From the NCBI RefSeq assembly GCF_001625215.2, contig NC_030389.2:38491454-38555453 (forward strand): 64,000 bases of DNA. The letters are read 5' to 3'. The position numbers were made by a program, and so were the translations under genes. A model generated the notes under the pieces. It was given only the letters and a program-made list of their open reading frames with translations. It did no database searches and was not told the DNA's origin. Positions 10,017 to 21,000 of the stretch are shown in pieces; within the stretch, counting starts at the first letter, position 1, and each line of letters opens with the position of its first letter. This DNA comes from Daucus carota subsp. sativus. Its lineage: Eukaryota > Streptophyta > Magnoliopsida > Apiales > Apiaceae.

Positions 10017-11209
10017 TGTAATCGGCTAGTCTGCATGGCAGACTTAGCCGGGACAGTTTGAGAAGAATCTGCTAAATCCATACTGGAAATAACAGGTTCT
10101 GTTTGTTTACCAAAAGCTTGATTTCTAGTACCATTTGGGCCCAGATCGATATCCATTTCGCTAGCTGGTGTTGGATCTCCTCTCCTTCTTTTACGCTCCT
10201 CATATTTAAGCCCAGTGTTTTCATCCACATCCGGCCCATATAAAACATTTGAAATTGTGCTGAATCCCGCCAAACTATTATTGTTGCTATGATTACGTGG
10301 TTCTGTTACAACCAAACCCCTGGATTCACTCTCCTGAATTATCTCCTTCCCATTTTTCGGATCATTATAATCCCGATAATTACGGTACCGATTCTGCTTG
10401 CCTATCCGGGCTTCCCACGTGTCATCCCTTTCCTCCCTTAGCCACCTGCTCTGCCCTTGACTCGCCGCCCTACGTGGTGGAGCTCTGAGCCACGACCCCC
10501 ATTCCTTTTCGATCTCAGTTTCTCTTTTGCCAAGAAATTTCCTGCAAAACCTATCTGTATGCGTTACCATTCCACAAGAGAAACAAAAGTCACCTAACCT
10601 TTCGTATTTGCAGTTTACAATGATTTCTTTGCCATCTTTCTTGACAATTTTCTTCTTCCTTTTGAGGGGTTTCCTCACATCTAGACGAATTTTTATTCTC
10701 ATATATTCTCTCCAGATTGAAGAGTTGTTCTTAGCATCATACTGTACGAATTCACCAAAGAAGTTTCCCAACTGTTGGCCTACAGTTTCTGACATGAAGC
10801 CCATTGGTAGGTCGTGCAGTTGAATCCAAATATTCAAATGACATAGCTGAACTTGTAGAGGGTCCTCTCCTGGAGCCACTTTTTCCAGAATCATCATAGC
10901 ATTGTCAAACATCCATGGTCCCCCATTTGACACCCACTGCATATCATCCTGATGATAGAACTGGAACAAATATATCCCTTGCTCTAACTCCTTGATGTTA
11001 ATCCCCATCATAGGTTTCCAAACATCAGCCAGTTTGGACTTCATTGCTCGCAGGTTTATTGTTTTTTCCGTGAGGAATCTCCCCACCAAGCATAAATCAT
11101 ACCTATTGCCATCTTCTTCCACATCGCCTTCGAACACAAAGCTTTCATTTTCCTCATCTTCAATATCAAGGTCTGCCATCTGATCGCCGATGTCTCGATA
11201 TCGTGCCAT
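10013..11209 (-). CDS. LINE ORF1: gag-like nucleic-acid-binding protein
   Basis: ORF1 is about 398 residues from the first ATG at 11209; the frame stays open upstream but without an ATG. It has the DUF4283-type N-terminal domain common in plant LINE ORF1 and RNH-type proteins (WMFDNAMMILEK, LPMGFMSE). A CCHC zinc knuckle follows (CFSCGMVTHTDRFC) and then a charged, disordered C-terminal part. In related elements this protein binds the element RNA in the ribonucleoprotein. The stop overlaps the ORF2 start by the sequence ATGA. Confidence 0.88.
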   Translation of the reverse strand: MARYRDIGDQMADLDIEDEENESFVFEGDVEEDGNRYDLCLVGRFLTEKTINLRAMKSKLADVWKPMMGINIKELEQGIYLFQFYHQDDMQWVSNGGPWMFDNAMMILEKVAPGEDPLQVQLCHLNIWIQLHDLPMGFMSETVGQQLGNFFGEFVQYDAKNNSSIWREYMRIKIRLDVRKPLKRKKKIVKKDGKEIIVNCKYERLGDFCFSCGMVTHTDRFCRKFLGKRETEIEKEWGSWLRAPPRRAASQGQSRWLREERDDTWEARIGKQNRYRNYRDYNDPKNGKEIIQESESRGLVVTEPRNHSNNNSLAGFSTISNVLYGPDVDENTGLKYEERKRRRGDPTPASEMDIDLGPNGTRNQAFGKQTEPVISSMDLADSSQTVPAKSAMQTSRLQ

Positions 11210-11336
11210 AAGGAACAGAAAGAAACAAAAGCTCTCACAGTACTCGACTTCTAATGGAGAAATTGAATATGGAGAGAAACTCAATGACTCTCACACATGA
11301 CATGGAGAGAATAATCATAACTACTATTATATTGTT

Positions 11337-12234
11337 GTTACGGTCATTGTTATAATTGTTTTTATTAACTATGATTATCTAGGCCCTAGACACATTTATC
11401 TCGCGCTATTGTTAAAGACATATACAAGAATTTTTTTTATATATCTTTCTAAAATATTCTCTCTTTACTGTATCTAATTAATAGCTAGTCCTGCAAGACT
11501 ACATAAAAAAAAGAGTCAACTCGTGATGAAGTTATAAATTAAGTACTGCATAAATTTTATTACTTCGAAATCAATATATTATCTTATCCGGAGTAATATT
11601 GCTCTTAGCATTTAGGGAATATTAATTACAGTTGGTCTGGTCTTATATCATTCTAGTCTTAAACTCTTTCTATATGACAAGTTTGTTTCTTATTGTTTTC
11701 TAAATTTTGCAGGGAGGTGATATTCGTTCTAAAACTCAAGTCCTAGACAACTAGTGGGGAGTTAATAGTTTTTGTAAGGTGAGGAAGAAGAAAGAAATAT
11801 GACCTAATATCTAAAATTCAAGATCAACAAAAGTTTGGATGAACACCATGATTTTTCATCGACTTTGAAGAATAATGAGAAAAATATCTCAAATTATCTT
11901 TTGGCTCTAAAATAATTGTTGTTGGTTTTTATAGTTATAGTGAGATTGTAACAGGAAGTTAGGTACCAAATTTATACTTATAGACTTGTTAAAAGCTTCT
12001 CCACCTGCTATAAGGATTAGAGTATATTCTTCACGAGCAATCCCCAAAAGTACTCAAGTCAATTTTGAGCTCGGCAACTAGATCAAGATAAGCGGATCTA
12101 TTGGGGATTGCACCATTACAAACGATGATTAAAAGAAATCTCTAATGTTGTATTTTGTTTCCTTTATTTTTTTTTACTTTCGCATATGATAACTATTATT
12201 CAGGAAAAAAAATTAAAAAAACATTATAGAACTA
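11337..12234. other. Intergenic, no feature recognised
   Basis: AT-rich; no convincing exon, RNA gene or transposon end. Confidence 0.4.
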
Positions 12235-12490
12235 CTCCCTCCATCCCATTTTAAGTGTCTTGTTTGACTTTTGACAGGTCAAATTGACCAAATTTTGACT
12301 GATATTTACACACATAATATAATTTTTAAAAATAAAAAATTATGTCATTATAAAATACATACAATAAACTATAAAATGTAACTTTTAGTTTTTTATAATA
12401 ATAACGAATTTGTTCTTTATGCTTGGTCAAGAATTGGCTAATTTGACCGTTGAAAGTCAAAACAGGACACTTAAAATGGGATGGAGGGAG
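12235..12490. mobile_element. Stowaway MITE
   Basis: Ends CTCCCTCCATCCCATTTTAA and the inverse ending GGGATGGAGGGAG, flanked by TA at 12233-12234 and 12491-12492. Confidence 0.88.
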
Positions 12491-12574
12491 TATATTTTAT
12501 AAGAGTCTCGAAATACGTCCAAACACTGAAGTTAACAATCGGGACTCAGGGAGCAGTGGAATTCGAGTAGTGCT

Positions 12575-12735
12575 CGGTGCACAAAATTGTGTACATAAAA
12601 CTTGTACATAATGAGGTGACAACTGATGTGGTGGGTTTTAATTGGGATTGTTGATGTAAATACAGGAGGCCCATTCCGATTAAAATCCATCATATATCAT
12701 TATGTACAAGATTTTGTACACAATTATGTGCACCA
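12575..12735. mobile_element. Small inverted-repeat element (MITE), class unclear
   Basis: GGTGCACAAAATTGTGTAC on the left pairs with GTACACAATTATGTGCACC on the right, with the pairing extending about 40 bp inward. No target duplication could be settled. Confidence 0.5.
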
Positions 12736-13208
12736 ATCATTTTCTGTGGAATCCACATATCACATATCACATATCATTCTGTACTTATTTGTATCCGTTT
12801 CTGTGGTCCATCATTATTCTATGTATAAAGTTTTACACCAGCAGCTGCCACAACAACAGTGAGCAATTTTCGTTGCATGTTAATTAAATATATTGGTATT
12901 TTGCAGATGAGCGTAAGACACAACGGATAAATAGGCAACGCTTTGCACGGCATAACCTAGCTTGTATATAATTGCAGGGACCTTTATTATTATTACACAA
13001 AGGAGGTATATATAAATCTCTCCTGGCCCTTGAGAGTATCCCACACTTGATTCTGTGGTGATCTCTCCTTAAAAACACACATACAGGAATGGGAAATTGC
13101 TTATGTTTGATTGAATGCTACATGCATCAGTCAATACAATAAGCTTTATTTGTAGTTTATTATTCATAACATATTAGCATCAGAGGGCGCTGCATGTGCA
13201 TATGTTTA

Positions 13209-14492
13209 TTATGCTTCAGGCGGCAGGAAGAAATTACTAATGACAGGTTTGAGGATACCGCCAGGGACAGGATAAAGAGGACCTGGAGGAGCTGATATAT
13301 TAGCCACGAGTTGACGAATCGGGAGGGTGAAGTCGCAGTAAGCCAGAGGTTCTTTAACTATGAGTTGACATTTGCCAACGCCAGCCCCGACATAAAAATA
13401 GACCGGACTGATGATGTATCTAGCCTCGGAGACGATGCTGAATTTCCCGGAGGAATTTGTGATTGCATTCGCCAAATCTGTATTATCGCACCGCAATATC
13501 ACTGTCGCCTCTGAATATCACCACATCAAAAATAAATGATTACTTATTACAAATTCTACAAAACTAGATATTTAACATCAATACCTTGATTAATAAGCGA
13601 AACCACAACATCCAAAACCACATTTCGGTGGAATATGAAAAGTAGAACCTATATATTTTTACTGACTTACAAACAAATCATAATTTCAAATTTTATTTAT
13701 TTAAAATTTTTAATTTATTATTTATAAATTAAATTCTTTTACACCACTTAGTATATATTTAAAAAATTTATAAATAATTAAAAAGTTCCTGTGCATTGCA
13801 CCGGCTATAAGCTAGTAATAATAATAATAATAACAATTATATTATTATAAAAAGACTTCTATATTGATTAGGATTTTATAATTACTATATCAAAAACTTT
13901 CTTAGTAGTTAGGATTTTATAATTATTAATTATACTAATACTTTAGAGGAGTACGTGCCCCTCTTCCTGCGCATGCAACTGAGCGACGGGGGAGTAATCA
14001 GCCAATAGTATATATTAGAGAACATACACGAGACGTGTAAAGTATAATTTTATAATTTACTTTTAAAGTTTTTTCCTAAATAAAAATTTAATCTTGAAAT
14101 TTTTATTGAGAAAAAAGAAAGTACCCAGATAAAGTTTGCTCTTCCCGACAATATTAAAAATAAGTTATATATATAACTATATTTATATTTTATAGGGGCA
14201 TTAAAATATGTGTCCAGCAATGGAAAAAAACGAGATAAATTGAATCGAAGGGTGGAAGTATTAATTACTCACTGCGGAATGGTGGGAGGTACGAAGGGAC
14301 AGTGCCATTGGCGGTAAGTTTGACTTTGCGAGTACAATACACAGTCCCAGTGATATTGAGTCGTCTAGGCAGTATTATCACATTTCGAAGGCCTGGAATC
14401 CGAGCTTCAACAGAGGAAGGAGCGGCCATGAATGCGAAAACAGCAACCAAGAGGCTAATTAAGAGGGCACGGTTGATGTTGAAGGAGGCCAT
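13209..14492 (-). CDS. Phylloplanin-like secreted protein, complete copy
   Basis: Two exons, 14492-14273 and 13510-13209, give a 173-residue protein; the intron is phase 1 with a GTGAGT donor and a TATTCAG acceptor. A signal peptide (about residues 1-30, ending SSVEA) is followed by LNITGTVYCT, and the second exon supplies ATVILRCDNTDLANAITNSS. This ILRC...NSSGKFS pattern matches phylloplanin (Ole e 1/extensin-like fold). Conserved Cys residues (VYCT, LRCD, GKCQ, YCDF) suggest disulfides. The protein is expected to be exported to the leaf or organ surface or the cell wall. Copy 1 at the left window edge and a dead middle copy show tandem duplication. The intron holds a Helitron-like 3' end near 13815. 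Confidence 0.85.
13795..13815 (+). mobile_element. Putative Helitron 3' end
   Basis: A hairpin-forming CCTGTGC/GCACCGG (13786-13802, one mismatch) is followed by CTATAAG, then CTAG and a flanking T. This is the CTRR-type 3' end of Helitrons and resembles the clearer one at 54025. It sits in the phylloplanin intron. The 5' end was not located. Confidence 0.4.
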
Positions 14493-14570
14493 CGAGATTG
14501 GAACTAAGGTTCAAGTGAAGAGAGAATGTTATATTGTTTTGATGGGAATTGGAGTGCTGTGGAAGAGCTT

Positions 14571-14577
14571 ATTTATA
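14571..14577 (-). promoter_or_regulatory. TATA box of phylloplanin-like gene
   Basis: TATAAAT on the minus strand, about 80 bp before the ATG at 14492; conserved in copy 1. Confidence 0.6.
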
Positions 14578-14807
14578 CTACTCCTTCTGGCCTCTGCTGA
14601 CATCAAACAATCAGGTAAACTTGCCTTTCAATAGTGCTGGTACAGTGGTACACTCCTAGTACATCTAAAAGGTCCTATAATTCAATGTCAACTTACAATT
14701 ATTACCTTAACACCTTACATACCATATGTACGATCCGTATAGCCCGATGAGATTCAAAGAACTTGTTAAAACTCCGACTTCCTTTGTAGTATCTCTACCC
14801 TCTAAAC

Positions 14808-15593
14808 TAGGGGTGAGCATTCGGTACGGTTAACCGAAAACCGAACCGAATAACCGAAAAAAATTCGGTTCGGTTAACCGAATTAAATATTTCGGTTCGG
14901 TTTTCGGTAGGAAAAATGTCAAAAGTTCGGTTTTCGGTATTTTGGTTATTTAACCGCGGTTAACCGTTAACCGTTCGGTTAACCGGATTTTAATATATAT
15001 ATATATTAATATTTTATATTATAAACATAAATACATATCTGTATTATTAATTGGTATATACATTACCTATTTACTTTACTTTTACTCACAAACACTGAAC
15101 TGAACACCGACGGCCAACACTTCCCTACTTCAAACTCCCTACTCGCCTGCGCAGCCCTAAACAACAATCGAAGTATCAGAACTCAGCAGTCAGAACTCAG
15201 CAGATGCAATGTAGCACTTCGACAGTGAGCGAGTCTGCTCTTAATGCTTAGCAGAAGACAAGGATTTGTGGTGTGTAACTGTGATAAACTAATTTGTGAT
15301 ATACTAAATTTAGACTTATGAAGTGTGTTGGTTTAAACTTTTTGTTTGAGTAATCATTCATAACTTGTAAACTTCGGATCTAGATTTGTTTGTGTGTTCT
15401 GTTATTCTAAATTTTTTAAAATTTCGGTTTTAAATTTCGGTTTTCGGTAATAACCGAAATATAAATTTCGGTTCGGTTACAAAACCGAATTAAATTCGGT
15501 TCGGTTTTCGGCAGGGATTTTTCAGGTATTTCGGTTTCGGTTAACCGAATTGTAATTCGGTTCGGTTCGGTTTTTACCGAATGCTCACCCCTA
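14808..15593. mobile_element. Non-autonomous hAT element
   Basis: The 786-bp element has ends TAGGGGTGAGCATTCGGTA and, inverted, TAGGGGTGAGCATTCGGTA. It is flanked by an identical 8-bp duplication CTCTAAAC (14800-14807 and 15594-15601). Both subterminal regions are filled with GGTTCGGTT/AACCGAACC and GGTTAACCG repeats in both orientations. The core (about 15050-15400) has no transposase. Confidence 0.92.
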
Positions 15594-15954
15594 CTCTAAA
15601 CCCCTTAGAAAGAACATAGGTGTCATGTCATAAATAAAAATATAAATAAATAATTGATTATATTGGGCCAATGTCTAGATCTTAGGAAAATTATCTATTA
15701 TATATCTTATTAAGATAATATATTTTATTTTAATAATTGTAATAATAATTATACAATTTTTAACTATAGACAATTAGTATAGCAACTCCCGTTCAAGGAT
15801 AATATGTTACAAGTTGGACAAATTTTACATAAAATCTTAAATATCTATTTTAGCCACCGATTTTTTACCCAACAACGTTCTACATGCTCTCACTTATTTA
15901 CTTTAACTCTTGCTCTTACGTAACATTTTCTGAAAATGCATTCTTATATAATAC

Positions 15955-16178
15955 TCTCTCCGCCCCCGAAGTGTATATGTAGGGAGAACGACACGCACTT
16001 TAATGTTTTTTTAAAATATGGTTCTATAATTTATTTTTTGAAATTTTTTTCCTGAATGAAAATTTAATAGTTAAATTTTTATTCGAAAAAAAAAATATTC
16101 ACTAAAAATAAGTCATAAAACTATGATTTATAAAAATATTAAAATACGTGCCAGATACCGAATCCAAGGAGACCGATG
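15955..16178. mobile_element. Degenerate Stowaway-like MITE
   Basis: CTCTCTCCGCCCCCGAAGTG on the left and a weak inverse (GAGACCGATGGAG) on the right. The internal GAAAATTTAATAG and inverted A/T-rich arms resemble the better preserved copy at 31303-31553. Confidence 0.45.
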
Positions 16179-17124
16179 GAGCATAAATTTCAAAACCCGG
16201 ATATGTTGAAATGAATACTTTCATTTTCGGCGTGTTCTGGTTCATTTTTTATGCCACACCCTAGTACCCTACTACCCTTAGTACCTTCTAAATCTAATTC
16301 TATTGTAAGAAATATATATATATATTTGGTTTTAATTAGAAAATTGTATGAAAAATGTTGAGGACAATAAATGAAAGATGTATTGTTTCATATGTAACTA
16401 AATAAGTATGAGATGATCGATCTCTGGAAATAAATTTATAATTAGGTTTAATCTCAAAAGTAAATTAGAAAATTAATTAAAACAAAAAATGGTAAGAAAT
16501 ATTTATTATTAACTATTTATTTTATATTTATGATTTCTTTCTAATAAAAATCAAGTTTTGCATTAAAATAAATAATTTACTAATATTATATTTTTTATGT
16601 TAATACTTTTAGTGACAAAATATAATATTATGAGAAAATCTAAACAGACAAGTGATTATAAACTATAAATATTTCATAAACCACAAGGTGCATGTATATA
16701 AGATATCGGTGGTCTTCACCCTACTTGATAGTTGATACAAAGTCGCTTTTATTGCCAAACCAGCTATATGATAGTTCAACCAAACTGCAAATAACCTAAC
16801 TTCAATTATGAAAATCTTTAGGTTTGACATACAAAATCAAAAGATGTCATGGGGTAAGAATGTAACACTCCACGGGACGTTACTCTTGTCTACAATTATA
16901 GGTGGTATATTTGTCGAAATTTATAGAAAAATTATACATAATTATTTATTGTCAAATTAATATAAATGATATAATATTTTTAAATTATCGTCATTCAAGA
17001 GTTAACACGAGTGGTTGAGCAAATTTTTGCTAATATATATTAGAAGTCCAATTTAATCAATGATTATAACCAACATACAGTAAAAAAAAAAATGATTATA
17101 ACCAACCTGGAGATAGCTCTAATA
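16179..17124. other. Intergenic, AT-rich
   Basis: Nothing recognised beyond AT-rich sequence. Confidence 0.35.
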
Positions 17125-17535
17125 TCTCCTTGTATAATCTCTCTAATATCATAATTGTTTTTATTGTCGATATGATGGGGCCGTTTGGGTTAGCTTAAAA
17201 AAAGTGATTTGTTGCTTATATTAAATCTCCTTGTATAATCTCTCTGATATCATAATTGTTTTTACTGTCGATATGATGGGGCCGTTTGGGTTAGCTTAAA
17301 AGAAGTGATTTGTTGCTTATATTAAAGAAGTGGAGTAGAAGTGAGAAGTAAAAGAAGTGGAGTAGAAGTGAGAAGTAAATAAGTTAATAAAGTGTTTGGA
17401 AAAGAAGCAGAAGCTGTGAGAGAAAAGCTAGAATTTTCAGCTTCTTAAAAGTGCTTCTACTTCTTGACACAAACGGGTCAAGAAAAGCAGAAGCCAGAAG
17501 CAGCCTGCTGCCTTCTTCTTCTTCCCAAACAGGTC
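17125..17535. mobile_element. GGGGCCGTTTGG-type MITE with duplicated left part
   Basis: A segment of about 100 bp (CTCCTTGTATAATCTCTCTA through GCTTATATTAAA) is present twice in direct orientation (about 17125-17225 and 17226-17327). The element proper begins GGGGCCGTTTGGGTTAGC and ends CCCAAACAGG. Related copies lie at 31563-31812 and 46384-46597. Confidence 0.6.
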
Positions 17536-18024
17536 TGATATCTTAAAAAGGGATAAAAGAAATTAAAATACATCAATATTTTAAATTGGTCATTAAATTA
17601 TTTAACCCCTTCTTTATTAATTAATCCTTATATCAGAATCCAACATGATTAAACACACGCTGCTTTTCTAGTATATTTCAGGGAACCTAAACCGGGAATG
17701 TGCTTTGCAGATGCTCTTGGCTTACATTTAAACCGAAATAAGCATTACAAAAATAACAAAATCATGAATCTAATGTACAAATGCAGTAGTTGGATGGCAT
17801 TTCTACCATCACAGAGATTTCATAAATACCAGTACTATTTTTTGTTGATCCTTTTCTTTTCTTCTTGTACTGCACCAGCATTATTATGAAATGAAACTAC
17901 TGTGTTAAGTTCATATTATTCCTCTACGTTGCTCATAATATTTCTACTTCTTTTATAGGAGAAAGGATTACTAAGGGAGGTCTATCTGAGAACTGGGGGA
18001 TCAAGCTGATTACAGAGTTGTGCC
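17536..18024. other. 3' flank of UXS, no feature recognised
   Basis: Contains only short open frames without family resemblance; probably 3' UTR and spacer of the UXS gene. Confidence 0.35.
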
Positions 18025-21000
18025 TCAAATAGCTTCCTTCTCATCGCCAAACAAGCGTTGCCTGAAGTCACTTACCATCTGAGGAAGTCCATCGCGAAGG
18101 GACACCATTGGCTCCCACCCAAGAAGCTTCTTAGCTTTTGATATGTCTGGTTTTCTCATGTGAGGGTCATCTTCTGTGTTCGGCCTGTATTCTATCTTTG
18201 CATTACGATCAATTGTGTCTTGGACCACCTGTAAAATTATTTAGGAACCCCTGGTTAATACAAGTAAGCTATTCTGTGGTGCTATGAAAATTTTAAGATG
18301 TTTATAGTTTCAATACCAATCTACTTATGACAAAAACAAACAAAAAAACTAATCTAATGTGGCCAATTAGCTTCTATAATCTTTTTCTGAAGATATTTAT
18401 GCTCTCTTTAGAATAGATACCGAATGCTCCAATAAGGTCATATTGTTGAAAACTGTTTAAGTTTTTCTGAAGTTCATATGACATTCGATTTAGTATCAGG
18501 AGGACTGAATTATCTGTGGAGTATAAAAGTTCAATTGCAACTGAATATGCGAAGATTTGGCTGAATCAAGCTGAACACAAGCTCAACGGCATGAAGACTC
18601 CTCAGTATATCTTTTTAGGGTGATATCTAAGACACATTTAGAATTATAAAAAAAAAAGAGAGTAATTGACACTTTGCACCCCTTAAGTTTAGGCGCTTTT
18701 TCGATTTGGTCTCAAACAATTTTTTTTGATGATATGCACCCTAAAGTTTAAAAAGCGCTTCGATTTGCACCCCTTTGACCATATTCCGTCAAATTGATTG
18801 TTATGGTCAAAGGGGTGCAAATCGAAGCGCTTTTTAAACTTTAGGTTGCATATCGCCAAAAAAATTTGTTTGAGACCAAATCGAAAAAATATCTAAACTT
18901 GAGGGGTGCAAAGTGTCAATTACTCTTAAAAAAAAAAATTACAATACAATTGTGCTCAGGCTACCCTATATGTATTGCATAACCTCCAAAAAAATTCAAC
19001 ATTAAAATTACTCATATAGTCACTATGAAGACAGATTACCTGAGCAAGTTCAAGCATGGTGAATTCTCCAGGGTTACCAAGATTAAAAGGACCGACATGA
19101 TCGCCTTCCATCAATCGCATTAAACCCTCCACCTGTAATGTTAAGCATTCATATCACGAAACACTGTCTTGTCTATCTAAGTTATTGACATGTACTGTAA
19201 TTGAGAAAAGGGGTACTACATGAATTCACATGGCAAGGCAGTACTACAAGAATCTTGCCCCGCAGACCAGCAACCCTTAAACACAAATGATCGTAATAAT
19301 GGCTCCGGATTTCAAAAATAAAACTGGGAAGCTAAAATCTTTAATCAAGGCATTTGAGGATTTTGGGTGCTGCTACTGGTGAGGGACACGTAAATCAGTT
19401 ATAATGGCTACTCCCTTCTAGTTCACTTACTCTGACGAATGATCTTGTGGAAAACAAGTTCATTATGACTCGATAAATTTTACAGAGCAGTTGAAATGAA
19501 CATTTTAAAATACAGAGTGACTGACTTAAGAACAAATCATTATTTACATATACTGAAGGACACAACAATGGAAATTACCAAATCTGAAACAAACTGGAAA
19601 CTCCTAGTTTGCTTCCCATCCCCATAAACAGTCAATGGCTCCTTTCTTAAGGCCTGCATAAACAATTTTAGTAAGCAGAAAAGTGTTTGTCATGACTACA
19701 TTACCAATTTTACACCAAAATTATCTAGAATAATTAAGAGTATCACACCTGAGCAACAAAATTGCTAACAACACGTCCATCATCGAGGCACATACGAGGT
19801 CCATAAGTATTGAAAATCCGAGCAATCCTGACCTGGGAAAAAACAGTAAAAAATTCTTGAACGCTTGCACTTCATTTTATACATGTCAACAGAGGTTTGA
19901 ACTTAAACCTCAATGTTGAGTCCCCTGTGGTAGTCCATAGTTAATGTCTCAGCTACTCGCTTGCCCTCATCATAGCAGCTCCGAACACCTGCATCAGTTT
20001 AGAACCAAGATTCCAAGTTTTACTTGATTCCAATGCCAACAATCTGACTATAACCTTACTGCTGGACTACTAGTCAGATGAGACAATTAGTAAATGAAAA
20101 TTGAGGTGACTCACCAATGGGGTTGACATTGCCCCAGTAAGTCTCAACTTGAGGGTGTTGAAGAGGATCACCATACACCTCACTGGTGCTCGTTAGCAAG
20201 AAGCGTGCACCAACCCTCTTCGCAAGTCCCAGCATGTTCAGTGTTCCCACCACATTCGTCTTGTGATCTCATTAAGTCAAGGAATTGCAAACAAGAACAA
20301 CAAAACAAGCAACAAAGAGTGTGAGAGCTAGCTGTCCCAGTGGAAACAGGGCCTTGCCTTGATCCAAAGGGTCACGGGTTTGAACCTCACCAGCTCCCGG
20401 GTCCTAGGCAGGCCAGGGTGTCCTGTAATACATCTTTTTTGAAGAAAACAAGCAACAAGATAGTACTAATATTCAAAATCATGTTAATATTAAGGTGAAA
20501 GAGGAAGGATATAATAGTCTTGACAGGATTGAACTTGTAATGCACAGGAGAGGCAGGACAAGCCAAATGGTAAATCTGATCAACCTCCAACAAAATAGGC
20601 TCAACGACATCATGGCGTATGAGCTCAAACCTCGGGTTCTTCAACTGATGCAACAGGTTCTCTTTTCGACCTGTAAAAAAATTATCCACCACTATCACAC
20701 TGTCCCCTCGTTCCAGCAATCGATCCACCAAATGACTCCCCACGAAACCTGCCCCTCCTGTCACCACAACGCGTAACCGCTTCCTCTTCAATCCCAATGG
20801 AACTTTTCCGGCTGCACCAACACACCATATCAAAGTATTCATATTACTTGCGGTTCTTGTTTAGTGACAAAACAATTTTTTCGTACTTGTGATGTACCGC
20901 GCATACTACTTCCTCCGTTCCCTCAATTCTTCTTCAAATTAAATTTACAATAACAAAAAAAATGTGATCATGATTCAAGCATTCCGAATTTCTATTGGTG

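Larger units (their letters stand above)
5912..11317 (-). mobile_element. Full-length L1-type LINE retrotransposon
   Basis: A 5.4-kb non-LTR element read right to left. It has a short 5' leader, ORF1 (gag-like), ORF2 (endonuclease, reverse transcriptase, RNase H) and a short poly(A) tail (T run at 5910-5922 on the plus strand). An identical 19-bp target-site duplication flanks it (5893-5911 and 11318-11336), so this is a complete, relatively recent insertion. ORF2 has one frameshift near its end (around 6345), which separates the RNase H domain, so this copy is probably not autonomous as it stands. Confidence 0.93.

Noticed and set aside
20387..20512. Continuation of UXS exon 2 as an open frame
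   Set aside because: The frame reads into the AT-AC intron and a SINE-like sequence; the protein family requires splicing at 20513/20262.
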